From positions 1 through 40,837 of IMG/VR virus record IMGVR_UViG_3300042463_001585: 40,837 nucleotides of DNA; one strand, 5' to 3'. The translations under genes and the position numbers were made by a program. Positions within the stretch are counted from its first letter, which is position 1; each line of letters starts with the position of its first letter. Under the pieces are notes generated by a model, which was given only the letters and a program-made list of their open reading frames with translations, had not been told where the DNA came from and did no database searches. Origin of the DNA: a virus. Positions 16,473-23,946 of the stretch are shown one piece after another.

Positions 16473-16685
16473 TTATTCTGCTTCTTTAGTTTCAACTTCT
16501 GCTTCTACTGCAGCTTCTACTGCTTCAATTGCTTCTTTTGCTACTTGTTCGGCCGCTTTTTGTGCTTCCTTTGCAGCTTTTTCAGCAGCTTTAGCTGCTT
16601 TTTCTACTTCCTTTGTGATAACAGCTGGTGTAATAACTGCAGCTCTAAATCCTCTAGCCATTGCTAAATCTGTTGCTTGTCCCAT
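16473..16685 (-). CDS. Small Ala/Glu/Lys-rich helical protein
   Basis: A 70-residue protein. After a short hydrophobic lead (V-I-T-P-A-V-I-T-K-E) it is almost wholly Ala, Glu, Lys, Gln and Val with A-x-x-A-A-x-x-A spacing, so one long amphipathic helix is expected. It has no Cys, Trp or Tyr. Such proteins occur as T4 prohead core components (gp67, gp68), but composition alone cannot settle it. Upstream, the minus strand has CAAATAAA about 23 bases before the ATG, a loose match to the late box used elsewhere. It lies between two genes with targeting-like tags. Confidence 0.72.
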   Translation of the reverse strand: MGQATDLAMARGFRAAVITPAVITKEVEKAAKAAEKAAKEAQKAAEQVAKEAIEAVEAAVEAEVETKEAE

Positions 16686-16732
16686 GATTTAATTTATTAG
16701 TTTTTTATTTTATTTGGCTTATGCCATTGTTT

Positions 16733-17086
16733 TTAGTTTTCCTCTTTAAAGTCAGTAAGAAGCTCAGTGTCCTTTGAATCTTCTACTTCATTCATTAAAA
16801 AGTTAAGAACCTCTTCAACATCATCTTTTGATGTTGCAATATGATCTGCCGCCCATGCATGACCGTTAGATAGGATTGAGTCTACTTTAGCCTCATCCAT
16901 TTCCAATAAAATGTCAACTAGACGCTTGATTGTTTTAAGATTTCCAAAGAACATATAGTTTTCATATTCTGCTCCATGGGAATCTTCCTCACTATGAGAA
17001 ATTTCTGGTTCGTTGTTAAATGGTTGAATTTGATTTGGTTCAAAATCATCATTAGCAAATGCTTCGAATGTTTTAATAGTTTTCAT
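16733..17086 (-). CDS. Small acidic protein with capsid-targeting-like N-terminus
   Basis: A 117-residue acidic protein starting MKTIKTFEAFANDDFE, strikingly like the T4 internal-protein leader (M-K-T-Y-Q-E-F-I-A-E). The rest is acidic: an Asn/Glu-rich linker, then a helical domain from about residue 47 to the end. No catalytic motif is visible. The ATG directly abuts the TAA of the upstream 540-residue gene. Packaging into the prohead is the favoured guess. A clean x-x-E site is less obvious here (D-D-F-E at 13-16). Confidence 0.78.
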   Translation of the reverse strand: MKTIKTFEAFANDDFEPNQIQPFNNEPEISHSEEDSHGAEYENYMFFGNLKTIKRLVDILLEMDEAKVDSILSNGHAWAADHIATSKDDVEEVLNFLMNEVEDSKDTELLTDFKEEN

Positions 17087-18709
17087 TTAGTTTTTTCCTA
17101 AATTTTTATAAAAGCTCTTAAAGTCCATAATATTCTTATTAGACTTTTTAGTTTTTCTTGGTTGGAAATTATCACCAGAACCAACGTTAGTTTGAGTAGG
17201 TGCAACCGGGTTACCTGATCCGCTTATTGAGGCAGGCGTTTGAAATGCTACACCAGGGGCAGTTGCGTCTTCTTTAACTGTGCCAGATCCAACTTTAGTT
17301 GCTCCTTTGATTTTACTTTGTGGTGCATCTAGTCCACTTTCTGAACTAGTAAAAAGAAATCTAGTCCACTTTTCTGCTTTAAGTTGAGCTTCCTTTCCTC
17401 CTAATTGCTTAGCAGTTCTGGAAATAGTTCTACCTACAACCGGTTTAGTTGCTCTTCTGGCTCTAGCAAAAACTTCTCCTAATACCTTTTGTTCGTATCC
17501 ATCAACTTCATCACTAAATTTAAGAAAACCCGAACCAATAAGATCGCCAATCTTTAGTAGATAATTAATTCTACTTGAATCTAGCATCTGTTTAGATGTA
17601 ATAGGAATTATTTGCTTTTCATATAGAGGAAGTGCAATCTCTGGAGAATATGAAACTCCTTTATAGCGCTTTAGATCTAGGTCAGTTTTATACTTACCTA
17701 GTCTTGCTCTAGCTTCCATATATGCTTCAACTGCAAGGGCCATATAGGTAGATTTAGCTTCTCTAGAAAGAGCCGTTTGATCATCAGTACCTCTCCTAGG
17801 ATCAGTCATAATCTCGGTTCTAACTTTAACAAACTTTGATTCAAGAGTATTTATGTCTGGCCAAGTTCTAAGTTCTTCAATCGCCAATCTAATAAGAACA
17901 TCACGTTTAGTAAACTTTTCAGCTCTACCTCCAGTTTTCTTGTTAAGTTCATCTGAAAGTTCTTTAATCTTTCTCTTAAGCTCTTCTATCTTTTCTTGAC
18001 TTTCATCGTATTTAATAGCTTGATCTTCTTCAAACTCTGGACTAACTATTTCAATGAAATCAATATCTTCAATGTCTGGTTCAACTCGGTTTTTCTTTTT
18101 AGAAAAACCATCTAATATTTCTGCGATTTGAACGGCTTGTCTAACATCGTCCTTAATTGCTTCATCATCAGTTGAATCTTTTCCAAAATTAGATTCAACG
18201 TATTTCATTAAAGTTTCAGCTTGAGTTGCCTTTTCTTCACCAAGATCAGATGCTGCAATTTTTAGTTTAGATAAAAGATCATTTACCTCCTTTGTCCATT
18301 TGGACTCTTCTATTGCGTGATATGCATCCCAGATAGTTTTTAATCTTTGCTCATATACATTGATTCTTGCTTGCTGAGTAGTTGTATCTTGACCGTTTTT
18401 AATTAGATCTTCCAATTCAGAAATTTCTAATTTTAAGACTTGTGAAACATAATCAATATACTTATCTAAAATTTTGATCCATTGGGTTTGCAAGAATACT
18501 TGACTAAGTTGTTCTAAGATAACCGGATCAGTTTTAGATTTATTAATAATATCCTTTTCTATCAACATAGATAGAAATGCATCTAATTTTGCAAGCATAT
18601 CTGCATCATTTTCGATGCTAATTATATCATTGGCTTCATTTCCAATAATAATAAGGTCAGCCTCCAATAGAAGATGTTCTAGAATATTTATGTGTTTAAA
18701 TTTAAGCAT
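17087..18709 (-). CDS. Head-associated protein whose C-terminus mimics the mature capsid N-arm
   Basis: A 540-residue mostly helical, charged protein. Residues 1-340 have several coiled-coil-like stretches (for example K-I-E-E-L-K-R-K-I-K-E-L-S-D-E-L). The N-terminus (M-L-K-F-K-H-I-N-I-L-E, L-L-L-E-A) resembles a targeting tag. Residues 478-480 are V-K-E, then D-A-T-A-P-G, and residues 481-516 match residues 54-89 of the major capsid protein at 21 of 36 positions, including S-I-S-G-x-G-N-P and G-S-G-D-x-F. The gene ends with M-D-F-K-S-F-Y-K-N-L, another tag-like segment. I infer a scaffold- or capsid-lining protein cut by gp21 to release a roughly 60-residue capsid-mimic peptide. The ATG overlaps the upstream stop (TAATG). 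Confidence 0.8.
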   Translation of the reverse strand: MLKFKHINILEHLLLEADLIIIGNEANDIISIENDADMLAKLDAFLSMLIEKDIINKSKTDPVILEQLSQVFLQTQWIKILDKYIDYVSQVLKLEISELEDLIKNGQDTTTQQARINVYEQRLKTIWDAYHAIEESKWTKEVNDLLSKLKIAASDLGEEKATQAETLMKYVESNFGKDSTDDEAIKDDVRQAVQIAEILDGFSKKKNRVEPDIEDIDFIEIVSPEFEEDQAIKYDESQEKIEELKRKIKELSDELNKKTGGRAEKFTKRDVLIRLAIEELRTWPDINTLESKFVKVRTEIMTDPRRGTDDQTALSREAKSTYMALAVEAYMEARARLGKYKTDLDLKRYKGVSYSPEIALPLYEKQIIPITSKQMLDSSRINYLLKIGDLIGSGFLKFSDEVDGYEQKVLGEVFARARRATKPVVGRTISRTAKQLGGKEAQLKAEKWTRFLFTSSESGLDAPQSKIKGATKVGSGTVKEDATAPGVAFQTPASISGSGNPVAPTQTNVGSGDNFQPRKTKKSNKNIMDFKSFYKNLGKN

Positions 18710-19128
18710 TAGTCTAGGGTTAATCTGTAAGCTAATTTATTTTTAAGAGATAAAAACTCATCTCTTAAGTTATACAATTCAGTATTTGATTCTTGTTCGA
18801 ATATTTCACAAAAATCTTGGCAAAATACCTTTTCGATATTTTGAATAAAGATTGGCATAGCTGACTCATAATCCATTACAAGAATAGCACTACCTCCAAC
18901 TTTAAATCTGCCGTATTTTCCAATAACTTGCTCAGCAATTTCATCAACTAAACCTAGGAAATCATCATAAAATGCACCAAATGCATTATGTTGAGCTTCG
19001 TTAGTTGTTTGCCAATGTAAAATATGAGCTTGGTCTCTAATTTGTAGTAGACTTAACATGAACGTAGATACATCCATGCCCTCGATTTGAGGTTCGTCTA
19101 GTCCGCTTTGTAATTCAAATGGAATCAT
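18709..19128 (-). CDS. Dps/ferritin-like small protein
   Basis: A 139-residue product from the ATG at 19128. A longer reading from an ATG at 19152 adds eight residues. I prefer 19128 because it forms an ATGA overlap with the stop of the upstream small gene. R-D-Q-A-H-I-L-H-W-Q-T, then Q-H-N-A-F-G-A-F-Y-D-D-F and V-D-E-I-A-E-Q, follow the H-W...H...D...E layout of the Dps ferroxidase site, and a known phage family has this H-W-Q-T...G-K-Y-G form. Dps proteins oxidise and store iron and shield DNA. The C-terminal half is helical. Whether it oligomerises or binds iron cannot be seen. It is downstream of a late-type box. Confidence 0.78.
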   Translation of the reverse strand: MIPFELQSGLDEPQIEGMDVSTFMLSLLQIRDQAHILHWQTTNEAQHNAFGAFYDDFLGLVDEIAEQVIGKYGRFKVGGSAILVMDYESAMPIFIQNIEKVFCQDFCEIFEQESNTELYNLRDEFLSLKNKLAYRLTLD

Positions 19129-19304
19129 TTCTTTGTAGTTTGTTTTTTCCAATCGGCGAACGGTTTAATCCAAAATGTTCTATTTGTTTCCTTCTTTAAT
19201 AGATCCATAATTGGATTTTCTCCACTTGGATGTTGCATAACCGCATTTTCCAATCTGGTCTTACCCTGGAGATAATCTTTATAGTTTTTCTGAGAAGAAT
19301 TCAC
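19125..19304 (-). CDS. Small basic protein, GTG start
   Basis: A 59-residue ORF from GTG at 19304 to TGA at 19125-19127 fills most of an otherwise empty 190-base gap. It begins VNSSQKNYKDYLQGKTRLEN and is basic, with W-I-K-P-F-A-D-W near the end. Support: an ATAAATAT box lies 18 bases before the GTG, like the other late boxes, and the stop overlaps the next gene's ATG in an ATGA. Function unknown. Confidence 0.65.
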   Translation of the reverse strand: MNSSQKNYKDYLQGKTRLENAVMQHPSGENPIMDLLKKETNRTFWIKPFADWKKQTTKK

Positions 19305-19322
19305 AAGTTTCGCCCTTTTAAG

Positions 19323-19330
19323 ATATTTAT
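19323..19330 (-). promoter_or_regulatory. Late-type promoter box ATAAATAT
   Basis: It differs in the last base from ATAAATAA and lies 18 bases before the GTG at 19304. It would drive the small basic protein, the Dps-like protein and the 540-residue protein. Confidence 0.55.
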
Positions 19331-19346
19331 TCGAGCGAGTCTAGAC

Positions 19347-22241
19347 TTATTCTTGAGGAGCTGGTAAGAAAGAATCCATGTTAATATCGATTCCTAATAG
19401 AGAGTCTGAAGAAGTAGATTTAGTTCTAATATTATTAGCCTGCTCAACTTTAAAGTATTTAAGCTGATCGTCAGTTATCTTTCCATTGATTAAAACATAA
19501 TCTCCAGTATGCTTACTTACTGCCATAAAGTAGGTTCCATCTTGTAAGTATCTGTCAAATTCAATTTTCAAGACTCCATTTAGATAGGCCTGGTTTGTAA
19601 ATGTTCCGTCTTCAGCAATTGCATTATTAAAGGTTGAAACTAATTCATCTTTATAGTTTTTATAAATTAGGTTAAATCCTGATGCTAAGATTTCAACAAC
19701 TTCTGCTTTATTTGATGCCTGAACTGCTGCTGTAATTCCTTGGCTAAAATATTCCTTTCTTGGATTAGCTGCAGCGCTTGGTGCAAATGATGTAGAATTT
19801 TCAAGATATTCTGGAACTTCTTGTCCAGCTTCTGTAAATATGTCAGATAAACCTTTTCTAATATAGTTTCCAGCATCAGCACCCATACCAGTTCCGCTCT
19901 GTCCAGTTAATCTAAAATTATCTCCACTTGATTTAATTTCAATTGAATCACCTCCAACTTTAATATCTCCTTTAGTTTTATTATCCGCATTTACTGCATC
20001 TTTAACTAGGATAGACATTAAGATCTCTCCACGGCCGATATTTACATTTCCAACTGATCCAATTAAATTGAATAATTGTTCATATAATTCTGGGCTAAGT
20101 CCGGTAGTATTAAATAGGGTTTTTAAATTTCCATTTGGGTTTGACGTAATATCTTCAAGCGTGATAGTTGGATTATCTAAATACGCTAATAGGTCATCGT
20201 CTTGGTCAAGCTCATCTGCAATTGTAACAATAGTTTTTGCTAAATCTTTATAACCCTTAGTTTTGCTAAGAATATCAAATAGATCTTTGGTTACATCATT
20301 GTGAGTTCTCTTTAAGAGTTTTTCAATCTTTTTATAGAGAGCTTCATTATATGGAGCATCAATAATAAGATCAAGTAGAGCAGTTTTCTTTTTATCCAAC
20401 TCTTCAACTGAAATTGATTCAGTTAATAAAGACTCTTCAATTTCTTTACCCATATTATAGAATTCAGAATGAAGTGGTTTACTTGTTAAATTTTTGTATA
20501 GAACAAAATCTTGGTCTTTAACTGATTTAATTAAGTCGCTCTCTAATTCAATTTTAGGAACTTCAACTACTCTAAGCTGAGATGGAATCTTAGCGTATGG
20601 AGCCTTTTTATTAATTCGATTTAAATCTATTGATAAATCTGGAATAAAGTCTGGATTTGTTGCAATCGCCTTAATTGAATAACCTGGACCAACTGACTTT
20701 ATTAGTTCATCGATTCCAATTGAATCGACACTACCTCCTCCTACTACATAATCAGAGGTTTTAGAAAGTCTATCAATTGAACTTTTAACTGTATCAATTG
20801 ACATTGGAAAAACTGAGCTTCTTTTTCCAGGATGGTATGCTACCATTAAACAAGGAGAATCATATTTTCCTTTAATATTAGCAGCAATCTTTTCGTGCTC
20901 TTTACTTAGGGGTTGAAATTTATCTAGGTAAACAATTACCTCAACTTCTTTTTTTTTATTTTGGTCTGCTTGAAATTGACTGAAAAAATCAGTTGCATCC
21001 TCGTCAGTTCCAAAAAATTGATTAAATGTTGGGAAAAAAGATTCGTTTAATTTATCTTCTGCTGCTAATTGAACCTTAGATATTTGAGATTTTAGAGTTT
21101 CTTTCATAGTTTTATTAAAGAATGTTGAGCTAACTCTAATGTTCTTCTTTCTAAATGTATTTAGGAAAACTCTATAAAGTTCTTTGAGTGTTTTATCAGA
21201 ATCAATTAAATTAATAACAATATCATCATTAATTAATGATCGGTTAACGTCAAATTCAGGTTTATTTAAGAATTCTGGTGTTGTAATTTCAAGTCCACGA
21301 TATTTGCTACCATGTTCTTGAACAAAATCTTTGAAAATTGCATTTATAATTTGAATGTATCTTCTTTCAAATGTTGTACCGTTTGGTTTAATTGCATCAA
21401 GATCCGCTTGTGAATAAGTCTCAATGAAATTCATTAAGTCAGCTGTCATGATCCAAATATAATCATCAGTTTTAGGTGCTTCAACTCTAGCCTGAGCCTT
21501 TTCCTTGGCTCTTGCTTGGAACACTGGGTCTACTAATTTTGCTAAAAATACAGAGTCTTCTCCATTTGGCTCATAAAATCTAAATACAATACCTTCAATA
21601 TCTTTGTCTGCACTATCTCTTAAAAATGAAGTTTTAAGTTCAGGGTTTAGGACATTAATAATGTATTTAGTAAATGACGCAGTTTTAAACTTTCCAACAA
21701 GTTCATCAAGAGGAGTATAGACGAAGTCTAAAATCTTTTCCTTTTGATCTTCGGTTAGCTTTCCTTGAAAAATAATTGGCGGGCGTTCAATATCTAAAAT
21801 ATCTGCCCATTTGTCTAAATCTTCTTTATCTTGAATAGTCTCAGCTTGTTCGCCTGCCTCATCCAATATATGAATATAACTTAGGATTAGGTGATTCTTA
21901 GGAAGTCTATCATATTGGATTGACTGTGCGGTTGGAGAACTAAAATACTCCATTCCAAAATGATAATTACACGGAAGCTTTTCGATTACATCTGACGATA
22001 ACTCATCAAAGTGTTTAAGTGCAGGATTATAGTATGAACTTAGGACACGATCTACTCCAGTTAATTTAGTATTACGTTTAAAAAATTCAAAAGGTTCTTC
22101 AGAATTTCCACAGTTTCTTTGAGCACCAAAGAAGGCACCGTCCATTTTTTCATTAACGATAACTTCTTTGTTTAATAGAGCTTCTAAGAATTCTTTGCCC
22201 TTTTTTTCGTAAATATCTTTTAAGTGGTTTAAACCTGCCAT
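19347..22241 (-). CDS. Multidomain ligase / HIGH-nucleotidyltransferase-like / nuclease-like protein
   Basis: A 964-residue protein with three recognisable parts. (1) Residues 1-250: a nucleotidyltransferase ligase domain with motif I E-K-M-D-G (Lys32 the likely AMP acceptor), motif III F-G-M-E-Y-F near 115, motif IV D-I-E-G-I-V-F near 216 and motif V F-L-A-K-L-V, so RNA or DNA ligase chemistry is likely. (2) Residues about 429-560: a cytidylyltransferase-like fold with a degenerate H-x-G-H (K-F-Q-P-L-S-K-E-H), so activity there is doubtful. (3) Residues about 730-790: G-R-G-E, G-D-I and I-E-I-K in the order of a PD-(D/E)xK nuclease core. L-N-E|S-F-F between parts 1 and 2 could be a gp21 cut. 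It precedes kinase and HAD phosphatase genes, suggesting end repair. Domain calls are from motifs only. Confidence 0.78.
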   Translation of the reverse strand: MAGLNHLKDIYEKKGKEFLEALLNKEVIVNEKMDGAFFGAQRNCGNSEEPFEFFKRNTKLTGVDRVLSSYYNPALKHFDELSSDVIEKLPCNYHFGMEYFSSPTAQSIQYDRLPKNHLILSYIHILDEAGEQAETIQDKEDLDKWADILDIERPPIIFQGKLTEDQKEKILDFVYTPLDELVGKFKTASFTKYIINVLNPELKTSFLRDSADKDIEGIVFRFYEPNGEDSVFLAKLVDPVFQARAKEKAQARVEAPKTDDYIWIMTADLMNFIETYSQADLDAIKPNGTTFERRYIQIINAIFKDFVQEHGSKYRGLEITTPEFLNKPEFDVNRSLINDDIVINLIDSDKTLKELYRVFLNTFRKKNIRVSSTFFNKTMKETLKSQISKVQLAAEDKLNESFFPTFNQFFGTDEDATDFFSQFQADQNKKKEVEVIVYLDKFQPLSKEHEKIAANIKGKYDSPCLMVAYHPGKRSSVFPMSIDTVKSSIDRLSKTSDYVVGGGSVDSIGIDELIKSVGPGYSIKAIATNPDFIPDLSIDLNRINKKAPYAKIPSQLRVVEVPKIELESDLIKSVKDQDFVLYKNLTSKPLHSEFYNMGKEIEESLLTESISVEELDKKKTALLDLIIDAPYNEALYKKIEKLLKRTHNDVTKDLFDILSKTKGYKDLAKTIVTIADELDQDDDLLAYLDNPTITLEDITSNPNGNLKTLFNTTGLSPELYEQLFNLIGSVGNVNIGRGEILMSILVKDAVNADNKTKGDIKVGGDSIEIKSSGDNFRLTGQSGTGMGADAGNYIRKGLSDIFTEAGQEVPEYLENSTSFAPSAAANPRKEYFSQGITAAVQASNKAEVVEILASGFNLIYKNYKDELVSTFNNAIAEDGTFTNQAYLNGVLKIEFDRYLQDGTYFMAVSKHTGDYVLINGKITDDQLKYFKVEQANNIRTKSTSSDSLLGIDINMDSFLPAPQE

Positions 22242-22260
22242 AAATTTTAATGTTTATTAA

Positions 22261-22761
22261 TTAGTCTAGTGATCCGTATTTACCAGCTGACATGTCTTTT
22301 GCAAACTCTTGGCCAGCCTTAGATGAAACTCCAAGGTTAATACCTTTTAGTAAGCCAGCATCTTCTGGGTTTTCTTCAAAATAGGTAACTAATTGATCCA
22401 AGTTAATATTTTGATATGGTTGGATAGTTCCCTCAGGAAGTTTCTTTTCTAATTCTCTACCAGAAGAATAGTCTTTCCAGTTAAGATTCCAACAGTAAAA
22501 TTTAACTTCTTGCTTCATTTTTGATGCAAAATAGTGATCAATATCTGCAAGTCTTGCCTGAACCTCTGAAAGATCTGTTTTGTATGAAGTAGAGTGTCCA
22601 TAGATATCAGCCGGGGTTCCGATACTTAAGCTATCTGAAGTTAAATCTGTTAATTTAACCAATTTGTCCATTAGCTCCTGAAATGGTATGCCTTTAAGAT
22701 CTTGAGTATCTTCTGCTTCATTTAAGAATTGCTTGAAGTCTCCAATTACGCGATTTGTCAT
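22261..22761 (-). CDS. Hypothetical protein with capsid-targeting-like N-terminus
   Basis: A 166-residue protein starting MTNRVIGDFKQFLNEAED. D-F-K-Q-F-L-N-E|A matches the T4 internal-protein leader and gp21 site very well (cut after E15). The mature part of about 150 residues is mixed helix and strand with V-K-F-Y-C-W-N-L-N-W and has no motif I recognise. A late-type box lies 21 bases before the ATG. It is placed between the kinase and the ligase-fusion genes, so it may be injected with, or assist, the repair set. Function unknown. Confidence 0.8.
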   Translation of the reverse strand: MTNRVIGDFKQFLNEAEDTQDLKGIPFQELMDKLVKLTDLTSDSLSIGTPADIYGHSTSYKTDLSEVQARLADIDHYFASKMKQEVKFYCWNLNWKDYSSGRELEKKLPEGTIQPYQNINLDQLVTYFEENPEDAGLLKGINLGVSSKAGQEFAKDMSAGKYGSLD

Positions 22762-22782
22762 TTTATAGTTGCCTATTTCTAA

Positions 22783-22790
22783 TTATTTAT
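22783..22790 (-). promoter_or_regulatory. Late-type promoter box overlapping the kinase stop codon
   Basis: ATAAATAA on the minus strand, 21 bases before the ATG at 22761. Its last TAA is the stop codon of the kinase gene, the same economy seen at 35007 and 37835. Confidence 0.58.
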
Positions 22791-23382
22791 CCCGAACTAG
22801 TTTTTGGATTAAATCGCAGAACTCATCAACTGATTCTGAATCAAAATTATTTGTGAATGTATTAAATGAATTACCTAATCGACCTTCTTTAAATGTCCAT
22901 GGAGCAGATTGAATTAAATTATGCATAATTCTTTTTTCTTCACTTGGTGAAATTAAGCCATCCCATAGGTCTTTTTGACGAGATTGGTCTTGTTTAAATT
23001 GATCGGGTGCATCAATCATAATAGTTTTACAGTCTTGATAGCCAGGACGATTAATTAGACCAGCCAGCTCAGATTGAGCTTCATCAAAGGTTATTCGATT
23101 CCATAAAGTAGCCCAGGTGGCAGCTGTAATATGAGCTCTGTCAAATACAAAAATCTTTTCTGGAAATTGCTTATGTAGATCTAGGATTGTCATAATATTA
23201 CCCATGCTAAAGTAGTGGATTCCTTTATCTGACTTATCCCAATCTTTAACGATTGCAGAGTATTCGTTTGCTAGGTAAAATTTATAATAAAATAGGTTTA
23301 GATCAGCACCATGTCTTTCAATTAATTGGTTTAGCAAATAGGTTTTGCCTGAATGACGTGTGCCTTCAATAAAAATTATCAT
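22783..23382 (-). CDS. P-loop kinase, possible polynucleotide or nucleotide kinase
   Basis: A 199-residue protein with a Walker A motif at the N-terminus (G7-T-R-H-S-G-K-T14) and V-F-D-R-A-H near residue 80, as in dNMP and polynucleotide kinases where the D-R pair contacts the acceptor phosphate. A Q-S-R-Q-K lid-like segment near 135 could supply catalytic arginines. Size and layout fit a small nucleotide kinase or a stand-alone kinase half of a Pnkp-type enzyme. Its ATG overlaps the stop of the HAD phosphatase gene, so the two are translationally coupled, and the ligase fusion lies downstream. T4 Pnkp joins kinase and HAD phosphatase in one chain; here they would be two. The substrate is not shown by sequence. 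Confidence 0.75.
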   Translation of the reverse strand: MIIFIEGTRHSGKTYLLNQLIERHGADLNLFYYKFYLANEYSAIVKDWDKSDKGIHYFSMGNIMTILDLHKQFPEKIFVFDRAHITAATWATLWNRITFDEAQSELAGLINRPGYQDCKTIMIDAPDQFKQDQSRQKDLWDGLISPSEEKRIMHNLIQSAPWTFKEGRLGNSFNTFTNNFDSESVDEFCDLIQKLVRDK

Positions 23383-23909
23383 GAGTATTTAAGTTGTATT
23401 CTTTCTCTAGTTAATATACCAATATTTCCATTGATTTGAAGTAGTTCAGTCTTATCAACAAACCAATATTCAATCTTTTCAGTGACTTTAGAAAGATATG
23501 GATTTTTGACATACTTATCGATTTGAACCAATGAGTCTTCGAATATTCGAATTGTATCAAAGTTTGGTCCAACCTTATCTAAGTACTCCAATAACATCTG
23601 TGGCTTGTCAGTATTTCTTTCACATAGGATAATTTGATCAAATCTTTTACTAATACCAAACTTATCCAATACAGCTTCCATGGCCTTTCTAGTTTTCTCA
23701 ACTCGGTGACTTAATATAATAGTAGTATGGTCTTCGGATAATTGGTTAAATACTGATTCAATTAACTGTAATCGATAGAGATTTGTATTCAGGGACTTTG
23801 GATTATCAAACCATTCGTATGGCTTTTTAAATTCTGTTCCTGCATGGGTAAATGGCGGAACTCTAAAGAGGGTTTCATCAAAATCGACTACGTTTAAAAC
23901 TTGCTTCAT
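23379..23909 (-). CDS. HAD-superfamily phosphatase, RNA-repair-type
   Basis: A 176-residue HAD protein. Motif I is V-D-F-D-E-T-L (Asp9 nucleophile, Asp11 acid), motif II I-L-S-H-R, motif III Lys in K-P-Q-M-L-L-E and motif IV I-F-E-D-S. The segment R-V-P-P-F followed by P-Y-E-W-F-D-N-P is reminiscent of the HAD domain of Swiss-Army-Knife RNA repair proteins; this is recalled, not searched. I start it at the ATG at 23909; an in-frame TTG at 23966 would run into the divergent gene and adds no domain. It overlaps the kinase gene by four bases, so 3'-phosphate removal paired with 5'-phosphorylation is a sensible hypothesis. The TATAAT box upstream suggests early or middle expression. Confidence 0.8.
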   Translation of the reverse strand: MKQVLNVVDFDETLFRVPPFTHAGTEFKKPYEWFDNPKSLNTNLYRLQLIESVFNQLSEDHTTIILSHRVEKTRKAMEAVLDKFGISKRFDQIILCERNTDKPQMLLEYLDKVGPNFDTIRIFEDSLVQIDKYVKNPYLSKVTEKIEYWFVDKTELLQINGNIGILTRERIQLKYS

Positions 23910-23946
23910 ATGAAATAAATAACTTTGAAATAATATTATACTAAAA
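23910..23946. promoter_or_regulatory. Divergent promoter region
   Basis: This 37-base AT-rich gap separates minus-strand repair genes from plus-strand recombination genes. Minus strand: TATAAT at 23940-23935, 25 bases before the ATG. Plus strand: TAACTTTG at 23920-23927 fits the Bacteroidota -7 box TAnnTTTG, with about 19 bases to the TTG start. No convincing TTTG -33 box is found. An ATAAATAA also occurs on the plus strand at 23915-23922. Confidence 0.5.
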
